Notes: generated by a model from the sequence alone, not told the origin. DNA of 46,037 bases from an uncultured Eubacteriales bacterium (GCA_900549955.1 URQH01000013.1:1-46037), one strand, 5' to 3'; shown: positions 26,721-35,856, numbered from the stretch's first letter. Made by a program: numbers and translations.

Positions 26721-26749
26721 GGGCGGGGCGGCGCGCGCCGCCCCCGCCC
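26721..26749 (+). other. GC palindrome between ygfK and xdh
   Basis: A 20-bp perfect palindrome (26725-26744) with extra flanking pairs forms a strong hairpin in the 84-bp gap. No T-tract follows on the plus strand, so it is more likely a processing or stability element than a terminator. Confidence 0.5.
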
Positions 26750-26781
26750 CACCCATTTCAAGCATAAGGAGATGGCCTGCC

Positions 26782-29340
26782 ATGGCTGCTACCTTCACCG
26801 TCAACGGCCAGACCGTGACGGTCCAGCAAAACCAGAAGCTGCTGCGCTACCTGCGCGACACGCTGCGCCTGACCTCCGTCAAGGACGGGTGCAGCGAGGG
26901 CGCGTGCGGCACCTGCACCATCCTGCTCGACGGCAAGCCGGTCAAGGCGTGCGTGCAGCAGACCGACAGGCTGGACGGGCGGCACATCCTGACCGTCGAG
27001 GGCCTGTCCGACTTTGAAAAAGAGGTCTATGTATACGCCTTCGGCACGGCCGGCGCGGTACAGTGCGGCTTCTGCATCCCCGGCATGGTGCTGTGCGCCA
27101 AGGCGCTGCTCGACGTGAACCCAGACCCGGACGAGGCCGCCATCCGCCACGCGCTGCGCAACAACATCTGCCGCTGCACGGGCTACGTGAAGATCATCGA
27201 GGCGGTGCGCATCGCCGCCGCCGTACTGCGCGCCGGCAAGATTCCGAAGGCTGACGGCGACTGGCGGCTCGGCGCGCGCGTGCCGCGGCTGGACGTGCGC
27301 GAAAAAGTGCTGGGCACCGGCGTGTATACCGACGACATCGAGCTGCCCGGCATGCTCCACGCCTCCGCCGTGCGCAGCAAATACCCGCGCGCGCGCGTGC
27401 TGGCCATCCACACCGAACGCGCCAGGGCGCTGCCCGGCGTCGCCTGCGTGCTGACGGCGGACGACATCCCGTGCCTGCACAAGGTGGGCCACCTCAAGCG
27501 CGACTGGGACGTGATGATCGGCGTGGGCGGCATCACCCACTACCTGGGCGACGCCATCGCGCTCGTCGCGGCGGAGACGCCGGAGATCCTGGAAGCGGCA
27601 AAGGCGCTCGTCGAAGTCGAATACGAAGAGCTCCCGCCCGTCCGCTCCGCGCAGGAAGCCATGGCCGAGGACGCGCCACAGCTCCACGAGGGCGGCAACC
27701 TGCTCGCCCACCGCCACGTGCGCCGCGGCGACGCCGACAAGGCGATCCGCGAGGCGCCGCACGTGCTCTCCGCGCACTTTACGACGCCGTTTACCGAGCA
27801 CGCGTTCCTCGAGCCGGAGTGCGCCGTGGCGCAGCCGTGGGGCGAGGGCGTGCTGATCTACTGTTCCGACCAGAGCGTGTACGACACCCAGCACGAGATC
27901 TGCCCCATGCTCGGCCTGCCGCCGGAGCTGGTGCGCGTGGAAAACAAGCTCGTCGGCGGCGGCTTTGGCGGCAAGGAGGACGTGGTCGTGCAGCACCATG
28001 CGGCGCTCGTCGCATACCTGCTCAAGCGCCCCGTCAAGGTCAAGCTGACGCGCGCAGAGAGCATCCTCATCCACCCCAAGCGCCACCCGATGGACATGGA
28101 TTTCACGCTCGCCTGCGACGACGACGGCACGATCCTCGGCGTCAAGGCGCAGGTCGTCGCGGACACCGGCGCCTATGCGTCGCTCGGCGGCCCGGTGCTC
28201 GAGCGCGCCTGCACGCACGCGGCCGGCCCCTACAACTACCAGAACTTTGAGATCGACGGCAAGGCGTACTACACGAACAACCCGCCCGCCGGCGCGTTCC
28301 GCGGCTTCGGCGTGACGCAGACGTGCTTCTGCATTGAAACGCTGCTCAACCGCATGGCGCACAAGCTCGGCATCTCCCCCTGGGAGATCCGCTACCGCAA
28401 CGCCATCCGCCCGTGGCAGACGCTGCCGAACGGCCAGATCGTAGACGACTCCACCGGCCTCGTCGAGACGCTCGAGGCCGTGCGCGACATCTATGAATCC
28501 AGCCCGCGCGCCGGCATCGCCTGTGCGATGAAGAACGCGGGCGTGGGCGTCGGCATCCCCGACACCGGGCGCGTGCGCCTGTGCGTGGAGCAGGGGCGGC
28601 TGGCCATCCACTCGGGCGCATCCTGCATCGGGCAGGGTGTGGGCACGGTGCTCGTGCAGATCGTGACGGAGACGACCGGCCTGCCGCGCGACCAGATCCA
28701 CTACGACCGCGTGAACACGTTCGACGCGCCAGACTCCGGCACCACCTCCGGCTCCCGCCAGACGCTCATCACGGGCGAGGCGTGCCGCCGCGCCTGCACG
28801 CTGTTCAACGCGGCGCGGCAGGGGCGGAGCCTTTCCGACATGGAGGGCGAAGAGTTCTACGCCGAATACCTGGCCAAGACCGACCCGCTCGGCGCCGACA
28901 AGCCGAACCCCGTGAGCCACGTCGCCTACGGCTATGCCACACAGGTGGCCATCGTCGGCGAAGACGGGCGGCTCGAGCGGATCGTCGCCGCGCACGACGT
29001 GGGGCGCGCCGTGAACCCGCTGTCCATCGAAGGGCAGATCGAGGGCGGCGTCGTCATGAGCATGGGCTACGCGCTGACGGAGCAGTTCCCGCTCGACAAC
29101 TGCAGGCCCACCGCGCGCTTTGGCACGCTCGGCCTGTTCCGCGCCGACAACGTGCCCAAGGTGCAGGCCATCATCGTCGAGAAGCCGGGGCTCAACGTGG
29201 CCTACGGCGCCATCGGCATCGGCGAGATCACCTCCATCCCCACCGCGCCCGCCATCGCAGAGGCCTACTACCGCTACGACGGCAAGGAGCGCAACAGCCT
29301 GCCGCTTGCGGACACGCCGTATTCGCGCAAAAAGAAATAG
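26782..29340 (+). CDS. xdh: Fused molybdenum hydroxylase, probable selenium-dependent xanthine dehydrogenase
   Basis: An 852-aa fusion of a two-[2Fe-2S] domain and a molybdopterin domain. The plant-type cluster has Cys37, Cys42, Cys45 and Cys57 (CSEGACGTC); the second cluster has CGFC and CRCTGY at about 95-135. Molybdopterin motifs include GGGFGGKED and GAFRGFGVTQ. There is no FAD domain or separate FAD subunit nearby, and the length and domain order match selenium-dependent xanthine dehydrogenases (TIGR03311-like) and XdhD. Selenium would be a labile ligand, so no selenocysteine codon is needed. It is the third gene of the ssnA operon, and YgfK may serve as redox partner. An AAGGAG site precedes ATG 26782. 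Substrate is inferred as a purine. Confidence 0.88.
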   Translation: MAATFTVNGQTVTVQQNQKLLRYLRDTLRLTSVKDGCSEGACGTCTILLDGKPVKACVQQTDRLDGRHILTVEGLSDFEKEVYVYAFGTAGAVQCGFCIPGMVLCAKALLDVNPDPDEAAIRHALRNNICRCTGYVKIIEAVRIAAAVLRAGKIPKADGDWRLGARVPRLDVREKVLGTGVYTDDIELPGMLHASAVRSKYPRARVLAIHTERARALPGVACVLTADDIPCLHKVGHLKRDWDVMIGVGGITHYLGDAIALVAAETPEILEAAKALVEVEYEELPPVRSAQEAMAEDAPQLHEGGNLLAHRHVRRGDADKAIREAPHVLSAHFTTPFTEHAFLEPECAVAQPWGEGVLIYCSDQSVYDTQHEICPMLGLPPELVRVENKLVGGGFGGKEDVVVQHHAALVAYLLKRPVKVKLTRAESILIHPKRHPMDMDFTLACDDDGTILGVKAQVVADTGAYASLGGPVLERACTHAAGPYNYQNFEIDGKAYYTNNPPAGAFRGFGVTQTCFCIETLLNRMAHKLGISPWEIRYRNAIRPWQTLPNGQIVDDSTGLVETLEAVRDIYESSPRAGIACAMKNAGVGVGIPDTGRVRLCVEQGRLAIHSGASCIGQGVGTVLVQIVTETTGLPRDQIHYDRVNTFDAPDSGTTSGSRQTLITGEACRRACTLFNAARQGRSLSDMEGEEFYAEYLAKTDPLGADKPNPVSHVAYGYATQVAIVGEDGRLERIVAAHDVGRAVNPLSIEGQIEGGVVMSMGYALTEQFPLDNCRPTARFGTLGLFRADNVPKVQAIIVEKPGLNVAYGAIGIGEITSIPTAPAIAEAYYRYDGKERNSLPLADTPYSRKKK

Positions 29341-29369
29341 GCCCTGCGGCCATTGGAAATTGGAAGCAG

Positions 29370-29409
29370 AAAGGCGCCCCGCCGGCAACGCCGGGGGCGC
29401 CTTTGTCTG
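29370..29409 (+). terminator. Terminator after xdh
   Basis: An 11-bp stem (AAAGGCGCCCC at 29370-29380 with 29394-29404) with a structured loop is followed by a short T-containing tail. It begins 30 bp after the xdh stop and ends the ssnA-ygfK-xdh operon. Confidence 0.75.
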
Positions 29410-29482
29410 TGCCGCCAGTCAGGCTGGGCAGCAACCCGCCCGATGGGCGCTTTTGGCTATGGCATTATGCCGCGCCGTATGG

Positions 29483-29488
29483 TATACT
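29483..29488 (+). promoter_or_regulatory. Promoter of the Band 7 gene
   Basis: TATACT preceded by TGG makes an extended -10, 33 bp before the start codon. No -35 is evident. Confidence 0.5.
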
Positions 29489-29521
29489 GTTCGACAACAC
29501 CGTGTATTAGGAGGATTGACT

Positions 29522-30379
29522 ATGTTCCGTGACAAAGCGGGCAACCTTTCCATCGGCAAGATCATCCTGGCCGTCGCCGTTTTGCTGGCTCTCGGCGTGC
29601 TGATCTCTTCCAGCTTCGTCGTCATCCCCGCCGGACATACCGGCGTTGTGCTGACATTCGGCCGCGTCAACGACGTGGTGTTGCAGGAGGGCCTGCACTT
29701 CAAGCTGCCGTTTGCGCAGCAGGTCGTCACGATCGACAACCGCATCGTCAAGCTCGAGGTGACCACCGAGGCGTTCAGCAAGGATTTGCAGACCGTTTCC
29801 ACCGTGCTTGCGGTCAACTATCGCGTCAACAAGGACCAGAGCCAGAACATCTACAAGGAGATCGGCCCCAATTTTGAAGACGTGCTCATCACGCCCGTGG
29901 TCAACGAGGTGCTCAAGGCCGTCACCGCGGAATACACCGCCGTGGACCTGGTCGGCTCCCGCGGCGAAGTCAGCGTGCTGCTCAACGAGGGGCTCAACAG
30001 CAAGCTCAACGAATATGGTATCTATGTCAACGAACTGAACATCATCAACTGGGATTTCTCTGAGGAATACATCGCAGCGGTCGAGGCCAAGCAGGTGGCC
30101 GAGCAGAACCTCATCAAGACGCGCACCGAGCAGGAACAGGCGCTCGTCATTGCCAACACGGAGGCGGAAAAGCGCGTCATAGCCGCGGAAGCGGAAGCCA
30201 ATGAGATCAAGGTGCTGGCCGAGGCCAACGCCGAGAGCAACCGAATCCTGACCGAGTCGCTGACCGAGCTGCTGCTCCAGTACCAGTCCGTGCAGAAATG
30301 GGACGGCAAGCTGCCCACCGTCATGTCCGGCGCGGAGAACACGCTCATCGACATCCCGCTGCCCACCGCGGGTGAGTGA
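29522..30379 (+). CDS. Band 7 / SPFH (prohibitin-like) membrane protein
   Basis: A 285-aa membrane-associated scaffold protein. One N-terminal helix (about 12-33) is followed by the SPFH domain, starting FVVIPAGHTGVVLTFGRVND, and a long charged, Ala/Glu-rich coiled coil at about 195-250. It ends with a short hydrophobic-acidic tail. Prohibitin-like SPFH proteins oligomerise in membrane microdomains and often control proteases such as FtsH. TAGGAGG lies just before ATG 29522. It appears to be a single-gene unit, with a promoter in front and a strong terminator behind. Confidence 0.9.
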   Translation: MFRDKAGNLSIGKIILAVAVLLALGVLISSSFVVIPAGHTGVVLTFGRVNDVVLQEGLHFKLPFAQQVVTIDNRIVKLEVTTEAFSKDLQTVSTVLAVNYRVNKDQSQNIYKEIGPNFEDVLITPVVNEVLKAVTAEYTAVDLVGSRGEVSVLLNEGLNSKLNEYGIYVNELNIINWDFSEEYIAAVEAKQVAEQNLIKTRTEQEQALVIANTEAEKRVIAAEAEANEIKVLAEANAESNRILTESLTELLLQYQSVQKWDGKLPTVMSGAENTLIDIPLPTAGE

Positions 30380-30401
30380 CCCCCCACGCAATACGAACAC
30401 C

Positions 30402-30446
30402 GGCGCCCCTGCCAGACAAGGCAGGGGCGCCGCTTTGCATTTTTGC
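30402..30446 (+). terminator. Terminator of the Band 7 gene
   Basis: A 12-bp perfect stem (30402-30413 with 30420-30431) and 6-nt loop are followed by GCTTTGCATTTTT. Confidence 0.85.
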
Positions 30447-30489
30447 ATTTCGTTTCCGTCCGCCCGCGCTGCCGGCAGCCGGCGGTCCG

Positions 30490-31191
30490 TCAGCCCTGGC
30501 GCACGAGCGACACGACCTGGGCCCCGATGAACCGCTGCCCCTCGTCGGTCAGGTGCAGCCCGTCGTCACAGAGCATGAAGAACATGTCCCTGTCGAGCAG
30601 GCAGGCCTCGCGCAGATCCACCAGCGCGCACTGCATCTGGCGCGCCACCCGCTCCACGAGCAGCGAATACATCTCCTGGAACCGGTAGATCCGCTGCTTG
30701 TCGCCAAGCCAGCGCAGGATGTTGGCTGCGTTGAGCTTGTCGCCCACGAGGAAGCGGAAATATTTCTCCGCGTCGATGGGCGGCAGCGTCATGAGGATCG
30801 GCCGGATGCCGCGCTCGCGCAGCAGCGTCACCATGCGCCGGAGCGTATCCGCAAAGACGTGCGGCAGCGTGTTGGGCAGATGCTCGGCCTCCGGGTCGTC
30901 CGAGATGGCCTGCCAGTCGAAGTTGCAGTCGTTGCCGCCAAACTCGATGACCGCCGCATCGGCCGTCATGCCGCCGGCCAGGTCCTTTTCCATCAGCGCC
31001 AGTCCCTGCGGCGCGGTGTAGCCAAAGCGCGCGCGGTTGATGATGTGGATGTCCAGCTCCCGTTCCGCCACGGCCACGGCCGTTTCCTGCGCGTAGGTAT
31101 GGCGGCCGCGCTGCCCGTTCCAGATGACGCCCTTGGCCAGCGAATCGCCCCACAGGGCGACGGTCTCGTTCTTTTCATACGCCTCGTTCAT
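30490..31191 (-). CDS. SGNH/GDSL-type hydrolase
   Basis: A 233-aa esterase/lipase-like protein. Block I is WGDSLAKG with nucleophile Ser17, block III is FGGNDCNFDW, and block V is DDGLHLTDEG with the catalytic Asp-His pair near the C-terminus. There is no signal peptide, so it is probably cytosolic; substrates could be acyl or acetyl esters. The ribosome site is poor (GGAG about 17 nt before ATG 31191), so the true start is less certain than usual. It converges on the Band 7 gene. Confidence 0.85.
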   Translation of the reverse strand: MNEAYEKNETVALWGDSLAKGVIWNGQRGRHTYAQETAVAVAERELDIHIINRARFGYTAPQGLALMEKDLAGGMTADAAVIEFGGNDCNFDWQAISDDPEAEHLPNTLPHVFADTLRRMVTLLRERGIRPILMTLPPIDAEKYFRFLVGDKLNAANILRWLGDKQRIYRFQEMYSLLVERVARQMQCALVDLREACLLDRDMFFMLCDDGLHLTDEGQRFIGAQVVSLVRQG

Positions 31192-31247
31192 AACCGGTTT
31201 TGCAATACTCCTGTGAAGATGGGAAGCCGTCTTTTGCGGTTGTCTTT

Positions 31248-31280
31248 AGTATAGCAGAAAACCGGGTAACAGTGTTAACC
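31248..31280 (-). promoter_or_regulatory. GDSL gene promoter with palindromic operator
   Basis: On the minus strand a TATACT -10 (31248-31253) lies 56 bp before the start. Upstream, overlapping where the -35 would be, is an imperfect palindrome GGTAACAGTGTTAACC (31265-31280), a candidate regulator site. Confidence 0.45.
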
Positions 31281-31601
31281 AAATTGTGAACTCGCGGCAA
31301 AATCTGTGCGGCAGGCCGTTCCATCTGCGCTGCCTGTGCCGCCCGTTTGCCATGTTCCGGCAGAGCCGGCTGCGCGATGGGGCGCGGGGGGCGCGAAGGA
31401 ACGCGGTTGGGATTGGACCGCACGGTTGGGACGTAGGCGCTCCGGCAGGCACAGGGTCACGCGGCAGAGCGCGGGCGCTGCGGTCAGCGCGGGATCGCGC
31501 GGTCAGTGCGGGCAGCGCACGGCGGCCCGCCCGTCCGCGGCGTCCCGGCAGGACGCGGGGCGGGCGCGCACGTCCCCGGCGCACGCGTCCCCGGCACGCG
31601 C
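31281..31601. other. GC-rich intergenic stretch with short direct repeats
   Basis: No gene is convincing here. It holds short repeats, for example GCGGTCAGYGCGGG twice near 31479-31512 and CGTCCCCGGC twice near 31571-31595. These look like degenerate noncoding sequence between the GDSL promoter and the PFOR terminator. Confidence 0.4.
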
Positions 31602-31634
31602 AAAAAAGCGCCGCCCGGCACTGCCGGGCGGCGC
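31602..31634 (-). terminator. Terminator after PFOR
   Basis: On the minus strand a 13-bp GC stem (31608-31620 with 31622-31634) is followed immediately by TTTTTT. It starts 18 bp past the stop codon. Confidence 0.9.
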
Positions 31635-31651
31635 GGGATACGCAAGATGCG

Positions 31652-34600
31652 TTACATCTCGTTGAGCTTCTTATAGTAGTCGATCTTCTCGGCCGCTTCC
31701 TTCTCGGCGCGGTCGAACAGCTGCTCGGCCACCTCGGGGAACTGCTTCTTGAGCGACGCATAGCGCACCTCGCCCATGATGAACTCCCGGTAGCTCGCCT
31801 TCGGGTCCTTACTGTCGAGCACGAACGGGTTCTTGCCCTCCGCCGCCAGATCCGGGTTGTACCGGTACAGCGGCCAGTAACCGGCCTCGACCGCCTTTCT
31901 GGCCTCGGCCTGGCTGAAGCCCATGTTGATGCCGTGGTTGATGCAGGGCGCATACGCGATGATCAGCGACGGGCCCTTGTACGCCTCGGCCTCGTTGACG
32001 GCCTTGAGCAGTTGCGCCGGATTGGCGCCCATGCAGACCTTGGCCACGTACACATAGCCATAGCTCATGGCCATGAGGCCCAGGTCCTTCTTCTTGGTGC
32101 GCTTGCCGGCCGCCGCGAACTTGGCGACGGAGCCGGTCGGCGTGGCCTTGCTGGACTGGCCGCCGGTGTTGGAATACACCTCGGTGTCGAGCACGAGCAC
32201 GTTGATGTCCTCGTCCATGGCAAGCACGTGATCGAGTCCGCCGTAGCCGATGTCGTACGCCCAGCCGTCGCCTCCGAACACCCAGATGGACTGCTTGGTC
32301 AGCAGGTCGGCATTGTCGATGACCTCGCGCGCGAGCGTGCACGCCTCGCACGGGCACTTCTTGCCGTTGGCCAGCCATGCGGCCTCATACTCGGTGCCCG
32401 TCGGATCGACGTCGATGCCGTCGCGGCAGGCCGCCAGCAGCTTCTCACCCGCGGCGCGGGAACCGGCCGCGTCGTCCATGTTGGCCAGCCACTCGGCGCC
32501 GGCGTCCTTGATCGCCTGGTCGCACCATTCGACGGCGATGAGTTTTCTGACCGTGTCGGCCAGGCGCGCGCGGCGCTGCTTGTTGGCCAGGTTCAACCCG
32601 AAGCCGAACTCCGCGTTGTCCTCAAACAGGGAGTTGGCCCATGCGGGGCCCTGTCCCTTGGCGTTCTTGGTGTACGGGCAGGTCGGCGCGCTGCCGCCGT
32701 AGATGGAGGAGCAGCCCGTGGCGTTGGCCACGACCATGCGGTCGCCAAACAGCTGCGTGATGAGCTTGACATACGGCGTCTCGCCGCAGCCGGCGCACGC
32801 GCCGGAGAACTCGAACAGCGGTTGGCGGAACTGGCTGCCCTTGACGGTCCTGGTGTTCACGTCCACGTCCTTTTGCGTGAGGGTCATGGCGTAGTTCCAG
32901 TTGGCCTCGTCCTGCTGCGCCTCGGACAGCGGTGCCATCTTCAACGCCTTCTCCTTGGCGGGGCACACGTCCACGCAGTTGCCGCAGCCCGTGCAGTCGA
33001 GCGGCGAAACCTGCACGCGGAACTTCAGCCCGGCCAGCTCCTTGCCCTTGGCGTCCACGCTGACGAACCCTTCGGGCGCGTTTGCCGCCTCCTGCGCGTC
33101 GAGCAGGAACGGGCGGATGGTGGCGTGCGGGCAGACCAGCGAACACTGGTTGCACTGGATGCAGTTTTCCGGGATCCAACGCGGCACGTCCACGGCGATG
33201 CCGCGCTTTTCATACTTCGTGGTGCCGGTCGGTACGGTGCCGTCGGGAGAGAGCATGGAGACGGGCAGCTTGTCGCCCTCCTGCGCGAGGATCGGGTGGA
33301 TGAAGTTGACAAAGTACGGATCGTCCGTGACCTTGATCGGCTCGGCGCCGGTCGTGGCGTTCGCCCAGCTCTCGGGATAGTGGATCTCCTCGATCGCGTT
33401 CATGCCGGCCTCGATGGCGGCGTAGTTCTTCTGCACGACGTCATCGCCCTTCTTGCCATAGGACTTCTTGGCGGCGGCCTTCATGTACTCGAGCGCGTCC
33501 TCCGCGGGGATCACCTTCGCGAGCTTGAAGAACGCGGACTGCATGATCGTGTTGATGCGGCCGCCCATGCCGACCTCGCGCGCCAGCCGGATGGCGTTGA
33601 TGTTGTAGAACTTCACGTGCTGGCGGGCAATGGCGCGCTTCATGGCGGCGGGCAGCTCGTGCTCCATCTCGTCGAGCGTCCACGGGCTGTTCAGCAGGAA
33701 CGTGCCGCCCTCCTTGATGCCCTCTGCCACGGCATAGCGTGTGACATACGACGGGTTGTGGCAGGCGACAAAGTCCGCCGCGTCGATCAGGTACGGGCTC
33801 TGGATCGGCTTTTTGCCAAAGCGCAGGTGCGACACCGTAAAGCCGCCGGACTTCTTCGAGTCATAGGAGAAGTAGCCCTGGGCGTACAGCTCGGTGTGGT
33901 CGCCGATGATCTTGATGCTGTTCTTGTTCGCGCCGACCGTACCGTCGGACCCGAGGCCGTAGAACTTGCACGCGATGGTACCCTCGGGCGCGGCGTTGAT
34001 CTGCTTCGTGACCGGGAGCGACAGGTGCGTCACGTCGTCCTCGATGCCCACGGTGAAGTGGTTCTTCTTTTCGCCGGCGAGGTTCTCATACACGGCGCCG
34101 ACCATGGACGGCGTGAACTCCTTGCTGCCAAGGCCATAGCGCCCGCCGATGACCTCGATCCCGTCGCGGCCCTGCTCCTTGAGCGCCGCCACGACGTCGG
34201 TATACAGCGGCTCGCCCAGGCAGCCCGGCTCCTTCGTGCGGTCGAGCACCGCGATGCGCCGGCAGGTTGCCGGCAGCGCCGCCACGAACTTGTCCGCCGC
34301 AAACGGCCGGTACAGGCGCACCTTCAGCACGCCCAGTTTCTCGCCGCGGGCGTTGAGATAGTTCACGGTCTCCTCGCACACGTCCGCGCCGCTGCCCATG
34401 ATGACGATCACGTTCTCGGCGTCGGGCGCGCCCACGTAGTCGAACAGGTGGTAGCTGCGGCCGGTGAGCTTGCCGACCTCGTCCATGTAGTGCTGGACGA
34501 TCTCCGGAATGGCAGCGTAATACTTGTTGGCGGCTTCGCGGCCCTGGAAGTAGATGTCCGGGTTCTGCGCCGTGCCGCCCTGGTGCGGATGCTCCGGGTT

Positions 34601-35221
34601 GAGCGCGCGGGCGCGGAACGCCTTGACCGCGTCCATGTCGACGAGGGGACGCATGTCCTCATAGTCGATCATCTCGATCTTCTGCACCTCGTGGGAGGTG
34701 CGGAAGCCGTCGAAAAAGTGCAGAAACGGCACGGAGGCCTTGAGCGTGGACAGGTGCGACACGAGCGCAAGGTCCATCACCTCCTGCACCGAAGCGGAGG
34801 ACAGCATGGCAAAACCGGTCTGGCGGCAGCTCATCACGTCGCTGTGGTCGCCAAAGATCGACAGCGCGTGCGCGGCCAGCGCGCGGGCGCTCACATGGAA
34901 GACGCACGGCAACAGCTCGCCGGCGATCTTGTACATGTTCGGGATCATGAGCAACAGGCCCTGCGACGCGGTGAACGTCGTCGTCAGCGCGCCGCCCTTG
35001 AGCGAGCCGTGCACCGCGCCCGCGGCGCCGCCCTCGCTCTGCATCTCCGCGATGCGCACCTGCTGGCCGAACAGGTTGATCCTGCCGTTTGCCGCCCAGT
35101 CGTCCGCGACCTCCGCCATCGGGGATGACGGCGTGATCGGATAGATTGCCGCTACGTCGGAAAATGCATACGCGACGTGCGAGGCGGCGGTATTGCCGTC
35201 GATGGTCATGGTCTTTGCCAT
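31652..35221 (-). CDS. nifJ: Pyruvate:ferredoxin (flavodoxin) oxidoreductase
   Basis: Single-chain PFOR, 1189 aa, which converts pyruvate and CoA to acetyl-CoA, CO2 and reduced ferredoxin. The N-terminal domain starts with IYPITPSSPMAE. Two 4Fe-4S motifs are CIQCNQCSLVCP (about 685) and CTGCGNCVDVCP (about 740). The proximal-cluster region begins CAGCGETPY (about 807), and the thiamine-diphosphate motif GGDGWAYDIG is at about 980 with NTGGQSSK nearby. ATG 35221 follows AGGAGGAAG. It stands alone between a consensus promoter and a strong terminator, as expected for a highly expressed central enzyme of an anaerobe. Confidence 0.97.
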   Translation of the reverse strand: MAKTMTIDGNTAASHVAYAFSDVAAIYPITPSSPMAEVADDWAANGRINLFGQQVRIAEMQSEGGAAGAVHGSLKGGALTTTFTASQGLLLMIPNMYKIAGELLPCVFHVSARALAAHALSIFGDHSDVMSCRQTGFAMLSSASVQEVMDLALVSHLSTLKASVPFLHFFDGFRTSHEVQKIEMIDYEDMRPLVDMDAVKAFRARALNPEHPHQGGTAQNPDIYFQGREAANKYYAAIPEIVQHYMDEVGKLTGRSYHLFDYVGAPDAENVIVIMGSGADVCEETVNYLNARGEKLGVLKVRLYRPFAADKFVAALPATCRRIAVLDRTKEPGCLGEPLYTDVVAALKEQGRDGIEVIGGRYGLGSKEFTPSMVGAVYENLAGEKKNHFTVGIEDDVTHLSLPVTKQINAAPEGTIACKFYGLGSDGTVGANKNSIKIIGDHTELYAQGYFSYDSKKSGGFTVSHLRFGKKPIQSPYLIDAADFVACHNPSYVTRYAVAEGIKEGGTFLLNSPWTLDEMEHELPAAMKRAIARQHVKFYNINAIRLAREVGMGGRINTIMQSAFFKLAKVIPAEDALEYMKAAAKKSYGKKGDDVVQKNYAAIEAGMNAIEEIHYPESWANATTGAEPIKVTDDPYFVNFIHPILAQEGDKLPVSMLSPDGTVPTGTTKYEKRGIAVDVPRWIPENCIQCNQCSLVCPHATIRPFLLDAQEAANAPEGFVSVDAKGKELAGLKFRVQVSPLDCTGCGNCVDVCPAKEKALKMAPLSEAQQDEANWNYAMTLTQKDVDVNTRTVKGSQFRQPLFEFSGACAGCGETPYVKLITQLFGDRMVVANATGCSSIYGGSAPTCPYTKNAKGQGPAWANSLFEDNAEFGFGLNLANKQRRARLADTVRKLIAVEWCDQAIKDAGAEWLANMDDAAGSRAAGEKLLAACRDGIDVDPTGTEYEAAWLANGKKCPCEACTLAREVIDNADLLTKQSIWVFGGDGWAYDIGYGGLDHVLAMDEDINVLVLDTEVYSNTGGQSSKATPTGSVAKFAAAGKRTKKKDLGLMAMSYGYVYVAKVCMGANPAQLLKAVNEAEAYKGPSLIIAYAPCINHGINMGFSQAEARKAVEAGYWPLYRYNPDLAAEGKNPFVLDSKDPKASYREFIMGEVRYASLKKQFPEVAEQLFDRAEKEAAEKIDYYKKLNEM

Positions 35222-35303
35222 TTTCTCTTCCTCCTGTCGTTATGTAAAACTGCCCGATTTTCGAGCCTGTACGGGTGCAAAAACCCACTTCTTACCGAAT
35301 ACT

Positions 35304-35332
35304 ATTATAATCTCCGCACCGGGGCCTGTCAA
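35304..35332 (-). promoter_or_regulatory. Perfect consensus promoter of PFOR
   Basis: On the minus strand TTGACA (35327-35332) and TATAAT (35304-35309) are exactly 17 bp apart, with an approximately 75-nt leader before the start codon. Both hexamers match the sigma-A consensus fully. Confidence 0.9.
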
Positions 35333-35344
35333 TCAAACGTGACG

Positions 35345-35413
35345 GCAAATCCTGCAAAATTGGCGGTTTTTTGGCCAGTCGAATGCAAGTCAGGCATGAT
35401 TTGCAGGATTTGC
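35345..35413. repeat. 14-bp inverted repeat upstream of the PFOR promoter
   Basis: GCAAATCCTGCAAA (35345-35358) and its exact reverse complement (35400-35413) are separated by 41 bp and start 13 bp upstream of the PFOR -35. The rest of 35414-35733 is GC-rich and gene-free, with scattered TGCA-type motifs such as TGCAAC/GTTGCA. Confidence 0.6.
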
Positions 35414-35733
35414 TGCACGCGCCTGCAACGCGCCCCTGTTGCATCCGTCATTTGTGCGGGCAGGATGGCCGCAAATGCAGTATGACGCCCGCCAGGCGGC
35501 AAAATGTCCCTGCGGGAGGGAGGCACAGGCATCCAGGCGGACGCACAAGCGGCGTGCGGCACAGGCCGGGCGCGCCACAAAAACCGGGCTGCAGGCACAA
35601 GCAGGCGCCGCGCACGGATGGAGCGCATGAAGCACGGGGCGGCAAGGCACGCAAAACCCAAAGCGCCCGCGGCGATGCCGGGTCGCGCCGCACACGGAGG
35701 GGGCGCGAAGGGACGCACTTTTTGACACGCGCA

Positions 35734-35775
35734 GCCGCCGCGGGACTACCCGCGGCGGCACAAATCTGCTATACT
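35734..35775 (+). promoter_or_regulatory. Hairpin and -10 element upstream of the permease gene
   Basis: An 11-bp stem (35734-35744 with 35749-35759) lies just before TATACT (35770-35775). The -10 is 81 bp before the permease start. The hairpin occupies the place of a -35, so it may be an operator. Confidence 0.4.
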
Positions 35776-35856
35776 GTTCGCGGACGGCGGGGAAAAGACC
35801 GCGGCGCGCCCGCAACCGGGCGGCCAGCGCGCAAAACGCCCCGCGGAAAGGCTGCA

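Noticed and set aside
26782..29340. Selenocysteine-encoding UGA in the molybdenum hydroxylase
   Set aside because: The frame has no internal UGA; selenium in this family is a labile cofactor ligand, not selenocysteine.
24289..29388. Long minus-strand frames (805 and 876 codons) opposite ygfK and xdh
   Set aside because: Shadow frames created by high third-position GC; the plus-strand proteins have full family motifs.
31286..35128. A 1280-codon open frame antisense to PFOR
   Set aside because: It mirrors the codon structure of nifJ in GC-rich DNA, has a low-complexity Arg/Leu/His product and no family motif.
35371..35856. N-terminal extension of the permease or a small gene in 35.4-35.85 kb
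   Set aside because: Open frames exist on both strands because of high GC, but products are Arg/Ala/Gly-rich with no motif, and a promoter-like -10 lies inside.
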